53,538 nt of DNA from an uncultured Lachnospiraceae bacterium (GCA_910584725.1 CAJUBE010000012.1:62440-115977), one strand, 5' to 3'. Positions 1 to 8,412 are shown, counted from the stretch's first letter. Numbers and translations: made by a program. Notes: generated from the letters alone by a model not told the origin.

Positions 1-138
1 GCTCTACTCCGCAGTGCCCGCTCGAAAAACCTTCGGTTTTCCTCGCTCGCGGGCTGTCTACGCTCCGCTTTCTGGCTGGAATCGCTCTACTCCGCAGTGC
101 CCGCTCGAAAAACCTTCGGTTTTCCTCGCTCGCGGGCT
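1..138. repeat. 55-bp direct repeat, two copies
   Basis: The segment 1-55 recurs exactly at 84-138 (period 83 bp). Each copy contains a palindrome: a GCCCGC/GCGGGC outer stem around an AAAACC-TTCG-GGTTTT-like tetraloop hairpin. A unique spacer of about 28 bp separates the copies. The first copy touches the window edge, so a longer array may continue to the left. It lies downstream of pta, which is read leftward. This is probably a repetitive extragenic palindrome; no gene is visible here. Confidence 0.85.
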
Positions 139-147
139 TCGCCCTAT

Positions 148-209
148 GCAGACAAACGAATAATCACTTCGGTGAGCAAGCTCCCCGCCGCGCTTATTCG
201 TTTGTCTGC
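148..209. repeat. Perfect 16-bp inverted repeat, possible pta terminator
   Basis: GCAGACAAACGAATAA at 148-163 is exactly complementary to 194-209. The enclosed segment holds a smaller TCAC-TTCG-GTGA hairpin and a GAGC-AA-GCTC hairpin. It lies 32 bp beyond the stop of pta on the transcribed strand. There is no clear U-tract, so a terminator role is only inferred. It could instead be part of the adjacent repetitive element. Confidence 0.7.
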
Positions 210-240
210 GCACTGCTCATTGCCATCGCGTACATTGCCA

Positions 241-1242
241 TCACGCAAGTTGAGCTTGCACAGCAGTTAAAGCCACCACACCCACGATATCCTGCCATGA
301 GCAGCCGCGGGAAAGGTCGTTTACGGGTTTTGCGATGCCCTGCAGCATGGGACCGTAAGCTTCCGCCTTGCCGAGCCGCTGCACCAGTTTATAGCCGATA
401 TTGCCGCAGTCCAGATTGGGGAAGATCAGCACGTTTGCCTTGCCCGCCACCTCACTGCCGGGCGCTTTCGACTTCGCCACCTGAGGCACAAGCGCCGCGT
501 CGGACTGGAGCTCGCCGTCTATGGTAAGGTGCGGATACTGTTCATGGGCGATCCGCGTCGCCTCCACCATCTTGTCCACCAGCGGATGCTTGGCGCTGCC
601 TTTGGTGGAGTGGGATAGCATGGCGATAATCGGCTTTGCGCCCACAAGGCTCTTAAAGCTCTTGGCCGAGGTGTCCGCAATCGCCGCCAGCTCCTCCGCC
701 GTCGGATCCTGATTCAGACCGCAGTCCGCAAAGATGAATGTACCGTTCTCCCCGTATTCGCAGTCCGGCACATCGAGAATAAAGAAGCCCGAAACCAGTT
801 TCACACCGGGCGCAGTTTTCAAAATCTGCAGTGCGGGACGCAGCGTATCCGCCGTGGCATGGCAGGCTCCTGCCACCATACCGTCCGCGTCGTTGGCCTT
901 CACCATCACCACGCCAAAAGTCAGATAATCGGCAAGCAGCGTCTCCCTTGCCTTCTCCGGCGTCATCCCCTTATTCTTTCTGACTTCATACAAGAGTTCC
1001 GCATATTCATCCAGCTTTTCCGTTTTCTCAGGGTCAATGATTTGCACGCCGTCCAGCTCCACTTCGAGCCAGCCCGCACCGTCCATAATCTTCTCCTCAT
1101 TCCCCACCATAATGATATCAGCGATCCCTTCCTTCAAGATATTGGCCGCCGCGATCAGAGTCCTCTTATCGTTGGTCTCCGGCAGGACAATCGTCTTTTT
1201 GTCGCTTCTGGCCTTCTCTTTCATCAGATCAATATAAGACAT
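241..1242 (-). CDS. pta: Phosphate acetyltransferase
   Basis: This enzyme interconverts acetyl-CoA plus phosphate with acetyl phosphate plus CoA. In fermentative anaerobes it feeds acetate kinase to make ATP, and it acts in the cytosol. The 333 residues match the usual length of the short Pta form (PTA/PTB family, no DRTGG domain). The N-terminus has the family's KTIVLPE block, and the middle has the AMLSHSTKGS and DGELQSDAAL segments typical of Pta. The start is set by GGAGG seven bases before ATG. A good promoter lies just upstream. No acetate kinase gene is adjacent in the visible sequence, although ackA often follows pta in related bacteria. Confidence 0.96.
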   Translation of the reverse strand: MSYIDLMKEKARSDKKTIVLPETNDKRTLIAAANILKEGIADIIMVGNEEKIMDGAGWLEVELDGVQIIDPEKTEKLDEYAELLYEVRKNKGMTPEKARETLLADYLTFGVVMVKANDADGMVAGACHATADTLRPALQILKTAPGVKLVSGFFILDVPDCEYGENGTFIFADCGLNQDPTAEELAAIADTSAKSFKSLVGAKPIIAMLSHSTKGSAKHPLVDKMVEATRIAHEQYPHLTIDGELQSDAALVPQVAKSKAPGSEVAGKANVLIFPNLDCGNIGYKLVQRLGKAEAYGPMLQGIAKPVNDLSRGCSWQDIVGVVALTAVQAQLA

Positions 1243-1270
1243 AGCTATACCTCCTTCTCTCTGTGATTAC

Positions 1271-1299
1271 ATAATACCTAATTCCGCTTTCATAAACAA
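1271..1299 (-). promoter_or_regulatory. Promoter of pta
   Basis: On the minus strand TTGTTT (1294-1299) and TATTAT (1271-1276) are separated by 17 bp. This leaves a short leader ahead of the GGAGG ribosome site of pta. It is the only strong sigma-A-like match found in the divergent pta/tmcAL intergenic region; the promoter of tmcAL is less clear. Confidence 0.65.
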
Positions 1300-1402
1300 G
1301 TAATTTTCTGATCTGTTTGCAAGAAAAAACAATACAAATCCTTCGCATTGTGATACACTAAAACATGGGGAAATAAGTTATTTCGGGAGAAATGGAAAAG
1401 CT

Positions 1403-2650
1403 ATGAAGACAGTCGGAATTATTGCGGAATACAATCCGCTCCACAACGGGCACGCCTATCACATCAAAAAAGCAAAAGAGATGACGGGGGCGGACTACTG
1501 CGTTGTTGTGATGAGCGGTGATTTTGTTCAGCGCGGCGCACCCGCCATGATGGACAAATATCTTCGCGCCGAAAGCGCACTGCTAAACGGCGCGGATCTG
1601 GTACTGGAACTGCCCGTCTGCTATTCCATCAGCAGCGCCGAACATTTTGCCCGCAGCTGCGTGGCGCTCCTCAATAAGCTGGGGGTCATTGACACGCTCT
1701 GCTTTGGCAGCGAGTGCGGCGATATCCGCGTGCTGACTGACTTTGCGAAGGCGCTTCTGGAGGAAGGCCCTGTCTTTAAAAAAACACTGGATCAGGAAAT
1801 TCGTCTGGGGCACACTTATCCTCAGGCCAGAAACACGGCTCTGGAGGCTTCGGCCCCCCATTTGACATCCCATATCAACATCATGACAAGTCCCAACAAC
1901 ATTTTGGGCATAGAATACTGTAAAGCGCTTCTCTTCTGGAAGAGCGCGATTGTACCGTACACCGTGAAGCGCGCAGGCTCCTCCTACCATGACAACAGTC
2001 TGGATACCGGCTTCTGCTCTGCCTTGGCAATCCGGGAATCTCTCCGTCAAGCGGGCGCTTCGGAAGGACTTGCAAGGCAGATCCCCCCCGTTTCCTTAAA
2101 ATTGCTGGAGGACGCATACCAGAAATCCTTCCCTGTTTTTGCGGACGATTTTTCCCTGCTAATCCAGTACAGTCTGCTCTCCGGAGAAGTTTCCGGCTAT
2201 ACGGATTATCCCGACATCGACAGGGAGCTCTCGGACCGCATTCGCAAACTTTTGCCAAAATACCGGGATTTTCGCTCCTTCTGCGATCTCTTGAAGTCCA
2301 AAAACCGCACCTATGTGAGAATTTCCAGAAGTCTTCTACATATCTTGCTTGACATCCGCAAGGAGAATGTACAGCGGTACGGCGAGGAGGGCTGGATTTT
2401 TTATGCCCGTATGCTCGGCTTTCGGGAGAGTGCCTCCCCTCTTCTCTCCGCCATCAAGAAAAACGCGGAAATTCCTCTCCTTTCCAAGCTTGCGGACGCA
2501 GAAAAACAGCTTGCACCGACAGGCCTTTCCATGTTGGAAAAAGACGTCTATGCAAGCCATATTTACCAGAGCGTTGTGCGAAATAAATTTCCCGGCGAAA
2601 ATCCAATGTCGGAAATCAGTGAATATAAACGGCCTATCATAAAGATTTAG
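1403..2650 (+). CDS. tmcAL: tRNA(Met) cytidine acetate ligase TmcAL
   Basis: TmcAL-family proteins (YlbM, formerly DUF795) acetylate the wobble cytidine of elongator tRNA-Met, using acetate and ATP. The 415-residue length fits the family. The N-terminus GIIAEYNPLHNGHAYHIKKA carries the HxGH-type nucleotidyltransferase motif, followed by MSGDFVQRG and SPNNILGIEY, which are characteristic blocks. It is the only rightward gene in the first 40 kb, divergent from pta. Using acetate as substrate makes the neighbourhood of pta interesting but not proof of a link. No operon partner is visible, because the next gene runs the other way and ends 5 bp downstream. Confidence 0.93.
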   Translation: MKTVGIIAEYNPLHNGHAYHIKKAKEMTGADYCVVVMSGDFVQRGAPAMMDKYLRAESALLNGADLVLELPVCYSISSAEHFARSCVALLNKLGVIDTLCFGSECGDIRVLTDFAKALLEEGPVFKKTLDQEIRLGHTYPQARNTALEASAPHLTSHINIMTSPNNILGIEYCKALLFWKSAIVPYTVKRAGSSYHDNSLDTGFCSALAIRESLRQAGASEGLARQIPPVSLKLLEDAYQKSFPVFADDFSLLIQYSLLSGEVSGYTDYPDIDRELSDRIRKLLPKYRDFRSFCDLLKSKNRTYVRISRSLLHILLDIRKENVQRYGEEGWIFYARMLGFRESASPLLSAIKKNAEIPLLSKLADAEKQLAPTGLSMLEKDVYASHIYQSVVRNKFPGENPMSEISEYKRPIIKI

Positions 2651-2655
2651 CTTTC

Positions 2656-3372
2656 CTATGCAGGACTGACCACCTCGCTGATTCTGCTCGTAATCCTGTC
2701 CCGCACCATCTCCGCAATCTGCGTCGTGGTCATCCCCTTATATTCTTCGTACGGGATCGCCTTTAAAAAGTGTACCTGCGTCTCCACTTTTTTAAGCGTC
2801 CACTCCTCAAACACCCGGTAAGAATCAATCAACGCCACCGGCACGATCGGCACTCTGGCCTTCACCGCGCTCTTAAAGCACCCGGGCTTAAATTCTCCCA
2901 CCGTATTGTGATTATGAAAATAACCGCCCTCCGGAAAGATAATAAACCGCCGCCCTTTTTTTGTATCCTCGGCCAGTTCTTTTATGATTCCTATGGACTG
3001 TCTGGTATCATTCTTTTTCAGGCGCTTGCCCTGCACCAGATCAATAAACTGCTTGACCAAGAGACCGTGGGACTTTGCGTCGTCGATGACTACTGAACAA
3101 GGCTTGTCATGGGATATCATAATTCCCAGCGCATCATATTTCCCCTGATGATTCGGGCACAGGAGATATCCTCCTTCTTTCGGAAGGTTCTCCGCGCCGA
3201 AACGCTTTGTGTAAATGCGCCCGGCCCGCATCATGCGCCGAATAGCCAGCCTTGCATAAGCGTAACAAGCTTCCTCGCCGTAACGCTCCTGATGTCTGGC
3301 CTTGTACGCCATTTTGGGTATCATGTAAATTCTTGGCAGATTCCACACGATCACTTTGAGAAACCGTAACAT
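2656..3372 (-). CDS. plsC: 1-acyl-sn-glycerol-3-phosphate acyltransferase
   Basis: This enzyme transfers an acyl chain to lysophosphatidate, giving phosphatidate for membrane phospholipids. It shows the HX4D catalytic motif (NHQGKYDALG) and the IIFPEGG substrate-binding motif of the PlsC/LPLAT family, with a hydrophobic N-terminus. I chose the ATG at 3372 because a GGAGAGG ribosome site precedes it. The frame is open upstream but carries no better site. The product is 238 residues, normal for PlsC. It is the last gene of the sufC-sufB-like-cls-plsC cluster, about 107 bp after cls, which groups two phospholipid genes. Confidence 0.92.
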   Translation of the reverse strand: MLRFLKVIVWNLPRIYMIPKMAYKARHQERYGEEACYAYARLAIRRMMRAGRIYTKRFGAENLPKEGGYLLCPNHQGKYDALGIMISHDKPCSVVIDDAKSHGLLVKQFIDLVQGKRLKKNDTRQSIGIIKELAEDTKKGRRFIIFPEGGYFHNHNTVGEFKPGCFKSAVKARVPIVPVALIDSYRVFEEWTLKKVETQVHFLKAIPYEEYKGMTTTQIAEMVRDRITSRISEVVSPA

Positions 3373-3479
3373 AAACCCCTCTCCATCTTCCTTTTCGCGC
3401 ATTTTTTGCGCATAACAAATTTGTGTCAAGCAGCGCGCAGACCCAATTCTCGCGGCTGAAAATACTATTTTCAATCTTT

Positions 3480-5012
3480 TCACATCAACGGTGACAATAA
3501 TTTTAACAGCGGGCCGATCACGTTGGTCTTTACAAACTTATCCCGGCACCATGACAACGTGATTTCCTCGCAGACCCTGAAGGTCTTTTCCATATCTTTT
3601 TTCAGTTCCTCCACCGCCTGCGCCCGGTAAAGGTACACGCCGCACTCAAAGTGATGGTAAAAACTCCGATAATCGAAATTGATCGTGCCGACCGTAGCCG
3701 ACTCGTCGTCCACAAGCACGCATTTCGCATGAATAAAGCCCGGGGCATACTGAAATATCCTGACGCCGGCACCGATCAGATTCTGGTAGTTGGACTGGGT
3801 CAGCCAGTAGACAAACTTCTTATCCGGCACGCCGGGCGTCACAATCCGCACATCCACACCCCGCTTCGCCGCCAGCTTCAGGGCCGTAATCATTTCATTG
3901 TCCGTAACGAGATAGGGCGTATAGATCCAGACATAGCGCCTGGCGGTGCCGATCATGTTCAGATACACATTCTCCCCCAGCGTCTCGTCGTCAAAAGGCG
4001 TGTCCATGTACGGCTGCACGTAGCCCTCCGCCCCCGGCACCTTCTCAAAGCGATAATAGTACCTGCTGTAGTCCTCCTCCGTGTAGCGGGACATATTCCA
4101 CATCTGTAAAAACATGACCGTAAAGTTCCAGACAGCCTTTCCCTCAATGCGGATTCCCGTGTCCTTCCAGTGGTCACCGTAAGGGTGTTCGTAGTTGATA
4201 TACTCATCCGACAGATTAATTCCGCCCGTATACGCCACCTTACCGTCCACCACCACTATCTTCCTGTGATCCCTGTTATTCAGCACAAGCGATAAAAAAG
4301 GCACCAGCCTGTTGAACGCCACGCACTTGATTCCCTTTTTCTCTATAACCCTGTCGTAGTATTTCGGCAGAAGAAACGCGCAGCCGATATCGTCATACAT
4401 CAGCCGGACCTCCACGCCCTCCTTTGCCTTGCGTTCCAGAATATCCAGAATGGCATCCCACATCTTTCCCTCTTTGATGATAAAAAATTCCAGAAAGATA
4501 AAATGCTCGGCTTTTTCCAGATCGTCAAGCAGGTTCTCCCACCACGGACGCCCATCAGAAAAAAACTTCGTATCGGTCTGATCCCACACCGGCGTGGCGC
4601 CGTAAGCATACATATAACCGCTCAGGTTTGCCTCCGCCGGATCTTCCTTCTTCAGACTTTTGAGAATCTGCTTGTCCTGCACCAGACTTTTCCTTACCAG
4701 CTTGTCCGTCCGTTCCATGCTGTCCCGCAGCTTTTTGGGCACGATCACATGACCGTAGCACAGGTAAAGCACACCGCCGAAAAGCGGAAACGTCAGTATC
4801 GGCACCACCCACGCCAGCTTTACGGCAGGATTGTTCGGTTTCCATATAATGTAAATCACAGCCCAGAAGGTGATAAAGCGCAGCACAATGGAAAACCATA
4901 CATAGTAATCCCCCCATTGCCAGAGCACAATCAGGAAAAAGGCAATCTGCAAAAGCACAAGAAGCGCCGTAATCACCACCCGGTTTAACGCGTACTGTAA
5001 AAACTTCCTCAT
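3480..5012 (-). CDS. cls: Cardiolipin synthase
   Basis: This enzyme condenses two phosphatidylglycerol molecules into cardiolipin at the membrane. The 510 residues start with two hydrophobic helices (about 10-60, PLDc_N type). Two phospholipase D catalytic motifs follow: NRDHRKIVVVDGKVAYTGG near residue 250, and GFIHAKCVLVDDESATVG near residue 430. Both HxK(x)4D cores are intact. The ATG overlaps the stop of the upstream sufB-like gene by 4 bp (ATGA), so translation is probably coupled. With plsC downstream it forms a membrane-lipid pair within the operon. Confidence 0.95.
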   Translation of the reverse strand: MRKFLQYALNRVVITALLVLLQIAFFLIVLWQWGDYYVWFSIVLRFITFWAVIYIIWKPNNPAVKLAWVVPILTFPLFGGVLYLCYGHVIVPKKLRDSMERTDKLVRKSLVQDKQILKSLKKEDPAEANLSGYMYAYGATPVWDQTDTKFFSDGRPWWENLLDDLEKAEHFIFLEFFIIKEGKMWDAILDILERKAKEGVEVRLMYDDIGCAFLLPKYYDRVIEKKGIKCVAFNRLVPFLSLVLNNRDHRKIVVVDGKVAYTGGINLSDEYINYEHPYGDHWKDTGIRIEGKAVWNFTVMFLQMWNMSRYTEEDYSRYYYRFEKVPGAEGYVQPYMDTPFDDETLGENVYLNMIGTARRYVWIYTPYLVTDNEMITALKLAAKRGVDVRIVTPGVPDKKFVYWLTQSNYQNLIGAGVRIFQYAPGFIHAKCVLVDDESATVGTINFDYRSFYHHFECGVYLYRAQAVEELKKDMEKTFRVCEEITLSWCRDKFVKTNVIGPLLKLLSPLM

Positions 5013-5926
5013 TTCAAAAATCCCTTCACGATCTGTTCTTCCGCTTCTTTCTCTGTGAGTCCGAGCGTCATCAGTTTGATCAGCTGTTCGCCCGCGATCT
5101 TGCCGATCGCCGCCTCATGGATCAGATTCGCGTCAATGTGGTTTGCCGTCAGCTCCGGAATCGCGCTGACACTGGCTTCATCCATAATGATGGCGTCGCA
5201 TTCGCTGTGCCCGTGGCAGCTCGCATTTCCCACAATCCGGCTGCGGAATATCTGTCTGGAATGTTCCTTCGCCACCGATCTGGAAATCAGGTTCACGCTG
5301 GAATCCGCCCCCGTCATGTTCACCGTGAAATCTGTCTCGGCATACTGTTTCCCGTGGGTCATAATCTTTTCTTTGATCACCAGACTCGCCCCCTCCGCTA
5401 CCTCCGCAGTCGTGGTCCGCGCCGTGGAATCGATCCCCTTGATCTGTACCGTCTCCATCTCAAGGGAAGCGCCCTCTGCCAGATGAATGTCGGTGGTGGG
5501 GTTCATAATCCGTTCCCCGCTGCCGTCGCCCGATCCGTAATGCTTTTCCACATATCTCACCTTTGCATTCTTCTCCACAAAGAAGCGGTGGATGCCGGAG
5601 TGCGCCGACGACGCGGAACCACCGTTATGGATGCCACAGCCCGCTATGATCGTAATGTCGCAGTCCTCTCCCACAAAGAAGTCGTTATACACACTTTCCT
5701 GAAGACCGCTCTGGCTTAAAACCACCGGAATGTGCACGCTCTCCCCCTTCGTGCCCGGTTTAATACGGATATCAATGCCGGGGCAGTCCTCTTTCGTCAC
5801 AATATCTATATTGGCGGTGGTATTTCTCCCCGCCATCTCTCCGTTGGCGCGGATATTGTACGCGCCTTCCGGCACTTCGTGCAGACCCGCCACCTGCGCA
5901 AGTAACTCCTGTTGTATTGCGTCCAT
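5009..5926 (-). CDS. SufB/SufD-family Fe-S scaffold (minimal SUF type)
   Basis: This is a SufB/SufD-core beta-helix protein of 305 residues, the presumed partner of the SufC ATPase encoded just upstream. Together they would assemble Fe-S clusters. It is much shorter than canonical SufB (about 470 residues) and there is no sufD, sufS or sufU nearby. This is the arrangement of the two-gene SUF-like minimal (SMS) systems known in anaerobes and archaea. The C-terminal half keeps the SufB-like SECDAIIMD and HEAAIGKI blocks. The start at 5926 is chosen because GGAGG lies just before it; upstream in-frame ATGs lack a site. The ATGA overlap couples it to cls. Confidence 0.87.
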   Translation of the reverse strand: MDAIQQELLAQVAGLHEVPEGAYNIRANGEMAGRNTTANIDIVTKEDCPGIDIRIKPGTKGESVHIPVVLSQSGLQESVYNDFFVGEDCDITIIAGCGIHNGGSASSAHSGIHRFFVEKNAKVRYVEKHYGSGDGSGERIMNPTTDIHLAEGASLEMETVQIKGIDSTARTTTAEVAEGASLVIKEKIMTHGKQYAETDFTVNMTGADSSVNLISRSVAKEHSRQIFRSRIVGNASCHGHSECDAIIMDEASVSAIPELTANHIDANLIHEAAIGKIAGEQLIKLMTLGLTEKEAEEQIVKGFLK

Positions 5927-5951
5927 GATTTCCTCCATGATTCTACATTTC

Positions 5952-6062
5952 AGAGAATGCCGCATTTTGGCATTCTCTCACGCGAAATTTAGTACTTCCA
6001 AGTCAGCTTTGCTGACTTTGTTTCTGTCCTATGGCGAAACATCTTTAGAAGTGCTTTTCGCG
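5952..6062. repeat. Composite hairpin element, copy 1
   Basis: Two hairpins fill the gap between the sufC stop and the sufB-like start. Hairpin A pairs AGAGAATGCC (5952-5961) with GGCATTCTCT (5969-5978). Hairpin B has a base CGCGAAA (5981-5987) with TTTCGCG (6056-6062), and a middle stem GTACTTC (5992-5998) with GAAGTGC (6048-6054). Unlike the other copies it has an extra inner hairpin AAGTCAGC-TTT-GCTGACTT at 6000-6018. It retains the shared loop TCCTATGG and the TTTAGAA box. See the copies at 24592, 31103 and 33987. Confidence 0.85.
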
Positions 6063-6063
6063 T

Positions 6064-6786
6064 TTATAATTTATCTGTTAATGTTTTACAGGGCTGCCCG
6101 GCTCCCAGAAGATCCGGCATGACTTCTTCCCTGTTCCCCACCTTCTCAATCCTGCCATCAGAAAGAAGCACGATCTGATCCGCGATGTTCAGGATCCTCT
6201 CCTGATGGGAGATAATCAGAATCGTCCCCTGAATCTCCTCATGCATCTTCTCGAAAACCCGGATCAGGTTCTGAAAGCTCCACAAGTCGATACCCGCCTC
6301 CGGCTCATCAAAGATGGAAACCTTCGTCTTTCTCGCCATAATCATCGCAATCTCAATGCGCTTCAACTCCCCGCCCGAAAGGCTGGCATTGATCTCTCGG
6401 TTTACATAATCTCTGGCACAGAGTCCCACCTCAGACAACATGGCGCAGACCTCCGCCACCGCTGTCTCCCTGCCCGCCGCGATGGACAGCATATCCTTCA
6501 CAGTAAGTCCCTTAAAACGGACGGGCTGCTGAAAGGCAAAGCCTATCCCCATCCGTGCCCGCTCCGTGATGGATTTTTCCGTGATATCAACGCCATCCAA
6601 GAAAATTTGACCCTCCGTAGGCGTAAGAATACCCGCCACAATCTTTGCCAGCGTGGATTTCCCGCTGCCGTTCGGCCCCGTGACCGCCACGAACCGATTC
6701 TCCAGCGTCAGGTTGATGTTCCTCAGTATTTCGATCTCTTTTCCGCCGTCCTCGGCCTGAAAAGATACATTTTTAAGCTCCAGCAT
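6064..6786 (-). CDS. sufC: SufC-like Fe-S assembly ABC ATPase
   Basis: This cytosolic ABC-type ATPase drives Fe-S cluster assembly with the SufB-like protein encoded next. The 240 residues contain Walker A GPNGSGKST (about 36-44), the signature LSGGELKRIE, Walker B SIFDEPEAGID and the H-loop IISHQ, all in SufC order. The wording DEPEAGIDLWS is typical of the minimal SUF (SufC/SmsC) branch. The start is supported by GGAGG with TTTAAG before ATG. It is the first gene of the operon, and a strong promoter lies about 65 bp upstream. Downstream, hairpin element copy 1 separates it from the scaffold gene. Confidence 0.93.
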   Translation of the reverse strand: MLELKNVSFQAEDGGKEIEILRNINLTLENRFVAVTGPNGSGKSTLAKIVAGILTPTEGQIFLDGVDITEKSITERARMGIGFAFQQPVRFKGLTVKDMLSIAAGRETAVAEVCAMLSEVGLCARDYVNREINASLSGGELKRIEIAMIMARKTKVSIFDEPEAGIDLWSFQNLIRVFEKMHEEIQGTILIISHQERILNIADQIVLLSDGRIEKVGNREEVMPDLLGAGQPCKTLTDKL

Positions 6787-6849
6787 CTTAAACCTCCAAA
6801 ATTACCGCATATGCGGCGAACCCCCTTTCCGGAAGTTCCTTAATAGAAC

Positions 6850-6878
6850 ATCTTAGCATAATTGTAGCCAAAAGGCAA
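6850..6878 (-). promoter_or_regulatory. Promoter of sufC-sufB-cls-plsC operon
   Basis: On the minus strand TTGCCT (6873-6878) and TAAGAT (6850-6855) are 17 bp apart, with a TATGC extended element just before the -10. The leader of about 57 nt contains a small CCGCATATGCGG palindrome and the GGAGG site of sufC. No Rrf2-type regulator gene or obvious operator was recognised. Confidence 0.7.
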
Positions 6879-6900
6879 ACCGGACAATCTAATTGTGGAT

Positions 6901-6941
6901 AAAAGGCGACGGCTGCCAATGTGTCACACATCGGCAGCCGT
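6901..6941 (-). terminator. Intrinsic terminator after HPr-like gene
   Basis: ACGGCTGCC (6909-6917) pairs with GGCAGCCGT (6933-6941), and the loop itself contains an ATGTGT/ACACAT palindrome. Read on the minus strand it is followed by CGCC and a TTTT run. It lies 38 bp after the HPr-like stop and before the sufC promoter. Confidence 0.75.
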
Positions 6942-6978
6942 TTCATGTTCCGCAACAGTTTACGCTATCGCCATTTCC

Positions 6979-7215
6979 TTATGAGGCCAGATAGGGTGCG
7001 ATCGCCGCTTCCACCTCGGAGATCTGCGCGTCTGTCTCCAAAATCCGAAACTCTATCTTTCTGGACAGATCCATGGAAAAAATACCCATGATCGACTTCG
7101 CATCAACCACGTATCTACCGGTGGCTATGTCAAAGTAACCGTCGAATTTCTCAATCGCGCTCACAAATCCCTTCACTCTGTCGATGGAGTTTAAATCCAG
7201 CATGTACGTCTTCAT
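6979..7215 (-). CDS. HPr-family protein lacking the phosphorylated histidine
   Basis: This 78-residue protein has the size and pattern of a PTS HPr domain, including a SIMGIFSMDLS segment like the SIMGVMSLG region after the regulatory serine. In true HPr a GLHARPA segment carries the phospho-accepting His. Here the equivalent stretch reads NSIDRVKGFV, with no histidine. Phosphotransfer from enzyme I is therefore unlikely. Such degenerate HPr-like proteins are common in Clostridia, perhaps as regulators (inference). The ATG at 7215 follows GGAGG by seven bases and is preferred to the in-frame GTG at 7221. It is a single gene with its own terminator. Confidence 0.82.
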   Translation of the reverse strand: MKTYMLDLNSIDRVKGFVSAIEKFDGYFDIATGRYVVDAKSIMGIFSMDLSRKIEFRILETDAQISEVEAAIAPYLAS

Positions 7216-7350
7216 ATTCACACCTCCTCTTCCGTATGACCGCCTGATTCCAAGTCTGCCGGCATGAATTCACGTCCGCCCGCTATGACAGGCAGCCACT
7301 CCCCTTCTTAATAGATTTTATGCCATTTTTATGAATTTGTACAGAGGTTT

Positions 7351-8412
7351 TTATTTCCCGGCTCTCAGCTTGTCATAAATCCGCCCCAAAAGTTCCTCCG
7401 ACAACGCCGCCTCATTGAGCACCGTATACCTGTCCTTTCTGGTGTCTGCAGCCCGCATCCACGCGTCCGTAAAGATTTCCTTCGTAATTCCCCAATTCAT
7501 CGGATCCATGTCCATGTGATACGCCTTCAAAACCGCTTCCAGCGTCCCCACATCCCGTCCCTGCAGCCGGCAGCTCACCAGACTTCCAAGCGCCACCGCC
7601 ATACCGTGGGAAATCTGTATCTCCTTATGATTTTCTTCCAGAGAATGGCAGAACAGATGCTCCGAGCCGCTGCATGGTCTGGAATTGCCTGCAATCTCCA
7701 TGGCCAGTCCGCCAAGCACCAGCGACTGCGTGAGTATTTTGATAAATTCTTTGCTCTTTAACGATTTCTCTTCGTTGTAACACAGCGAGGACAGCGCCAT
7801 ATCGGATAGCAGATAGGAAAAGTCGTCCACCCGCTCCTTCCTGTGTGCGGCATCCAGCTTCCAGTCGTAGAGCGCCGTGTACTTGCTGATCGTATCGCCG
7901 ATTCCGGACTGCAGATGTGAAGCGGGCGCACCCATCACCACATTCACATCCACCACGATCCCTGCCGGAATCGCACATTTTAACGTCTTTCTCGCATCCC
8001 CCTCGGTTCCCAGCACCGCCACGGGCGAGGAGAGACTATCGTTGCTTAAAGTTGTGGGAACGCAGATGTAAGGAATTTTCCCGACAAAGCCCGCGTACTT
8101 CGCCACGTCCAGCACTTTGCCGCCGCCCACGCCGATAATGACCTCCACATCCTTCATGCAGATGTGTTTCGCCAGTTCCATCGCCTCATCAAAGCTGTTC
8201 TCGTCAATGAGGTAAAGATCGCTCTTTGGCAGGTCGCGCTGCATCTCATCCAGATAAGATTTCATAATGGGAATCAGCGATTCCTCCGTGGCAATGACAA
8301 TCTTCTTCTTTTCTATTCCCGGCACGCAGTCCGCCAGAATCTCATTTAAACGCTCGCAGGCGCCCTCTTCAATGATCAAACAGCCCGGTAAATTAAACTG
8401 GTTCATCGCCAT
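7351..8412 (-). CDS. sn-glycerol-1-phosphate dehydrogenase family protein
   Basis: This is a 353-residue member of the iron/zinc-dependent alcohol dehydrogenase superfamily, closest to glycerol-1-phosphate dehydrogenase (AraM/EgsA). It would reduce dihydroxyacetone phosphate with NAD(P)H. Visible motifs are the nucleotide loop GVGGGKVLDVAKY, the PTTLSNDS segment, SGIGDTISKYTALYDW (metal-binding Asp), and the metal-binding histidines in SGSEHLFCHSLE and SHGMAVALG. Two ATGs, at 8412 and 8406, share one GAGGGAG site; the second has better spacing. It sits just downstream of the GH13 amylase. The substrate is inferred from family resemblance only; a related sugar-phosphate reductase is possible. 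Confidence 0.82.
   Translation of the reverse strand: MAMNQFNLPGCLIIEEGACERLNEILADCVPGIEKKKIVIATEESLIPIMKSYLDEMQRDLPKSDLYLIDENSFDEAMELAKHICMKDVEVIIGVGGGKVLDVAKYAGFVGKIPYICVPTTLSNDSLSSPVAVLGTEGDARKTLKCAIPAGIVVDVNVVMGAPASHLQSGIGDTISKYTALYDWKLDAAHRKERVDDFSYLLSDMALSSLCYNEEKSLKSKEFIKILTQSLVLGGLAMEIAGNSRPCSGSEHLFCHSLEENHKEIQISHGMAVALGSLVSCRLQGRDVGTLEAVLKAYHMDMDPMNWGITKEIFTDAWMRAADTRKDRYTVLNEAALSEELLGRIYDKLRAGK

Noticed and set aside
1..138. Possible CRISPR array
   Set aside because: Only two repeat copies, 55 bp long with internal hairpins, and one short spacer; no cas genes. Better explained as an extragenic palindromic repeat.
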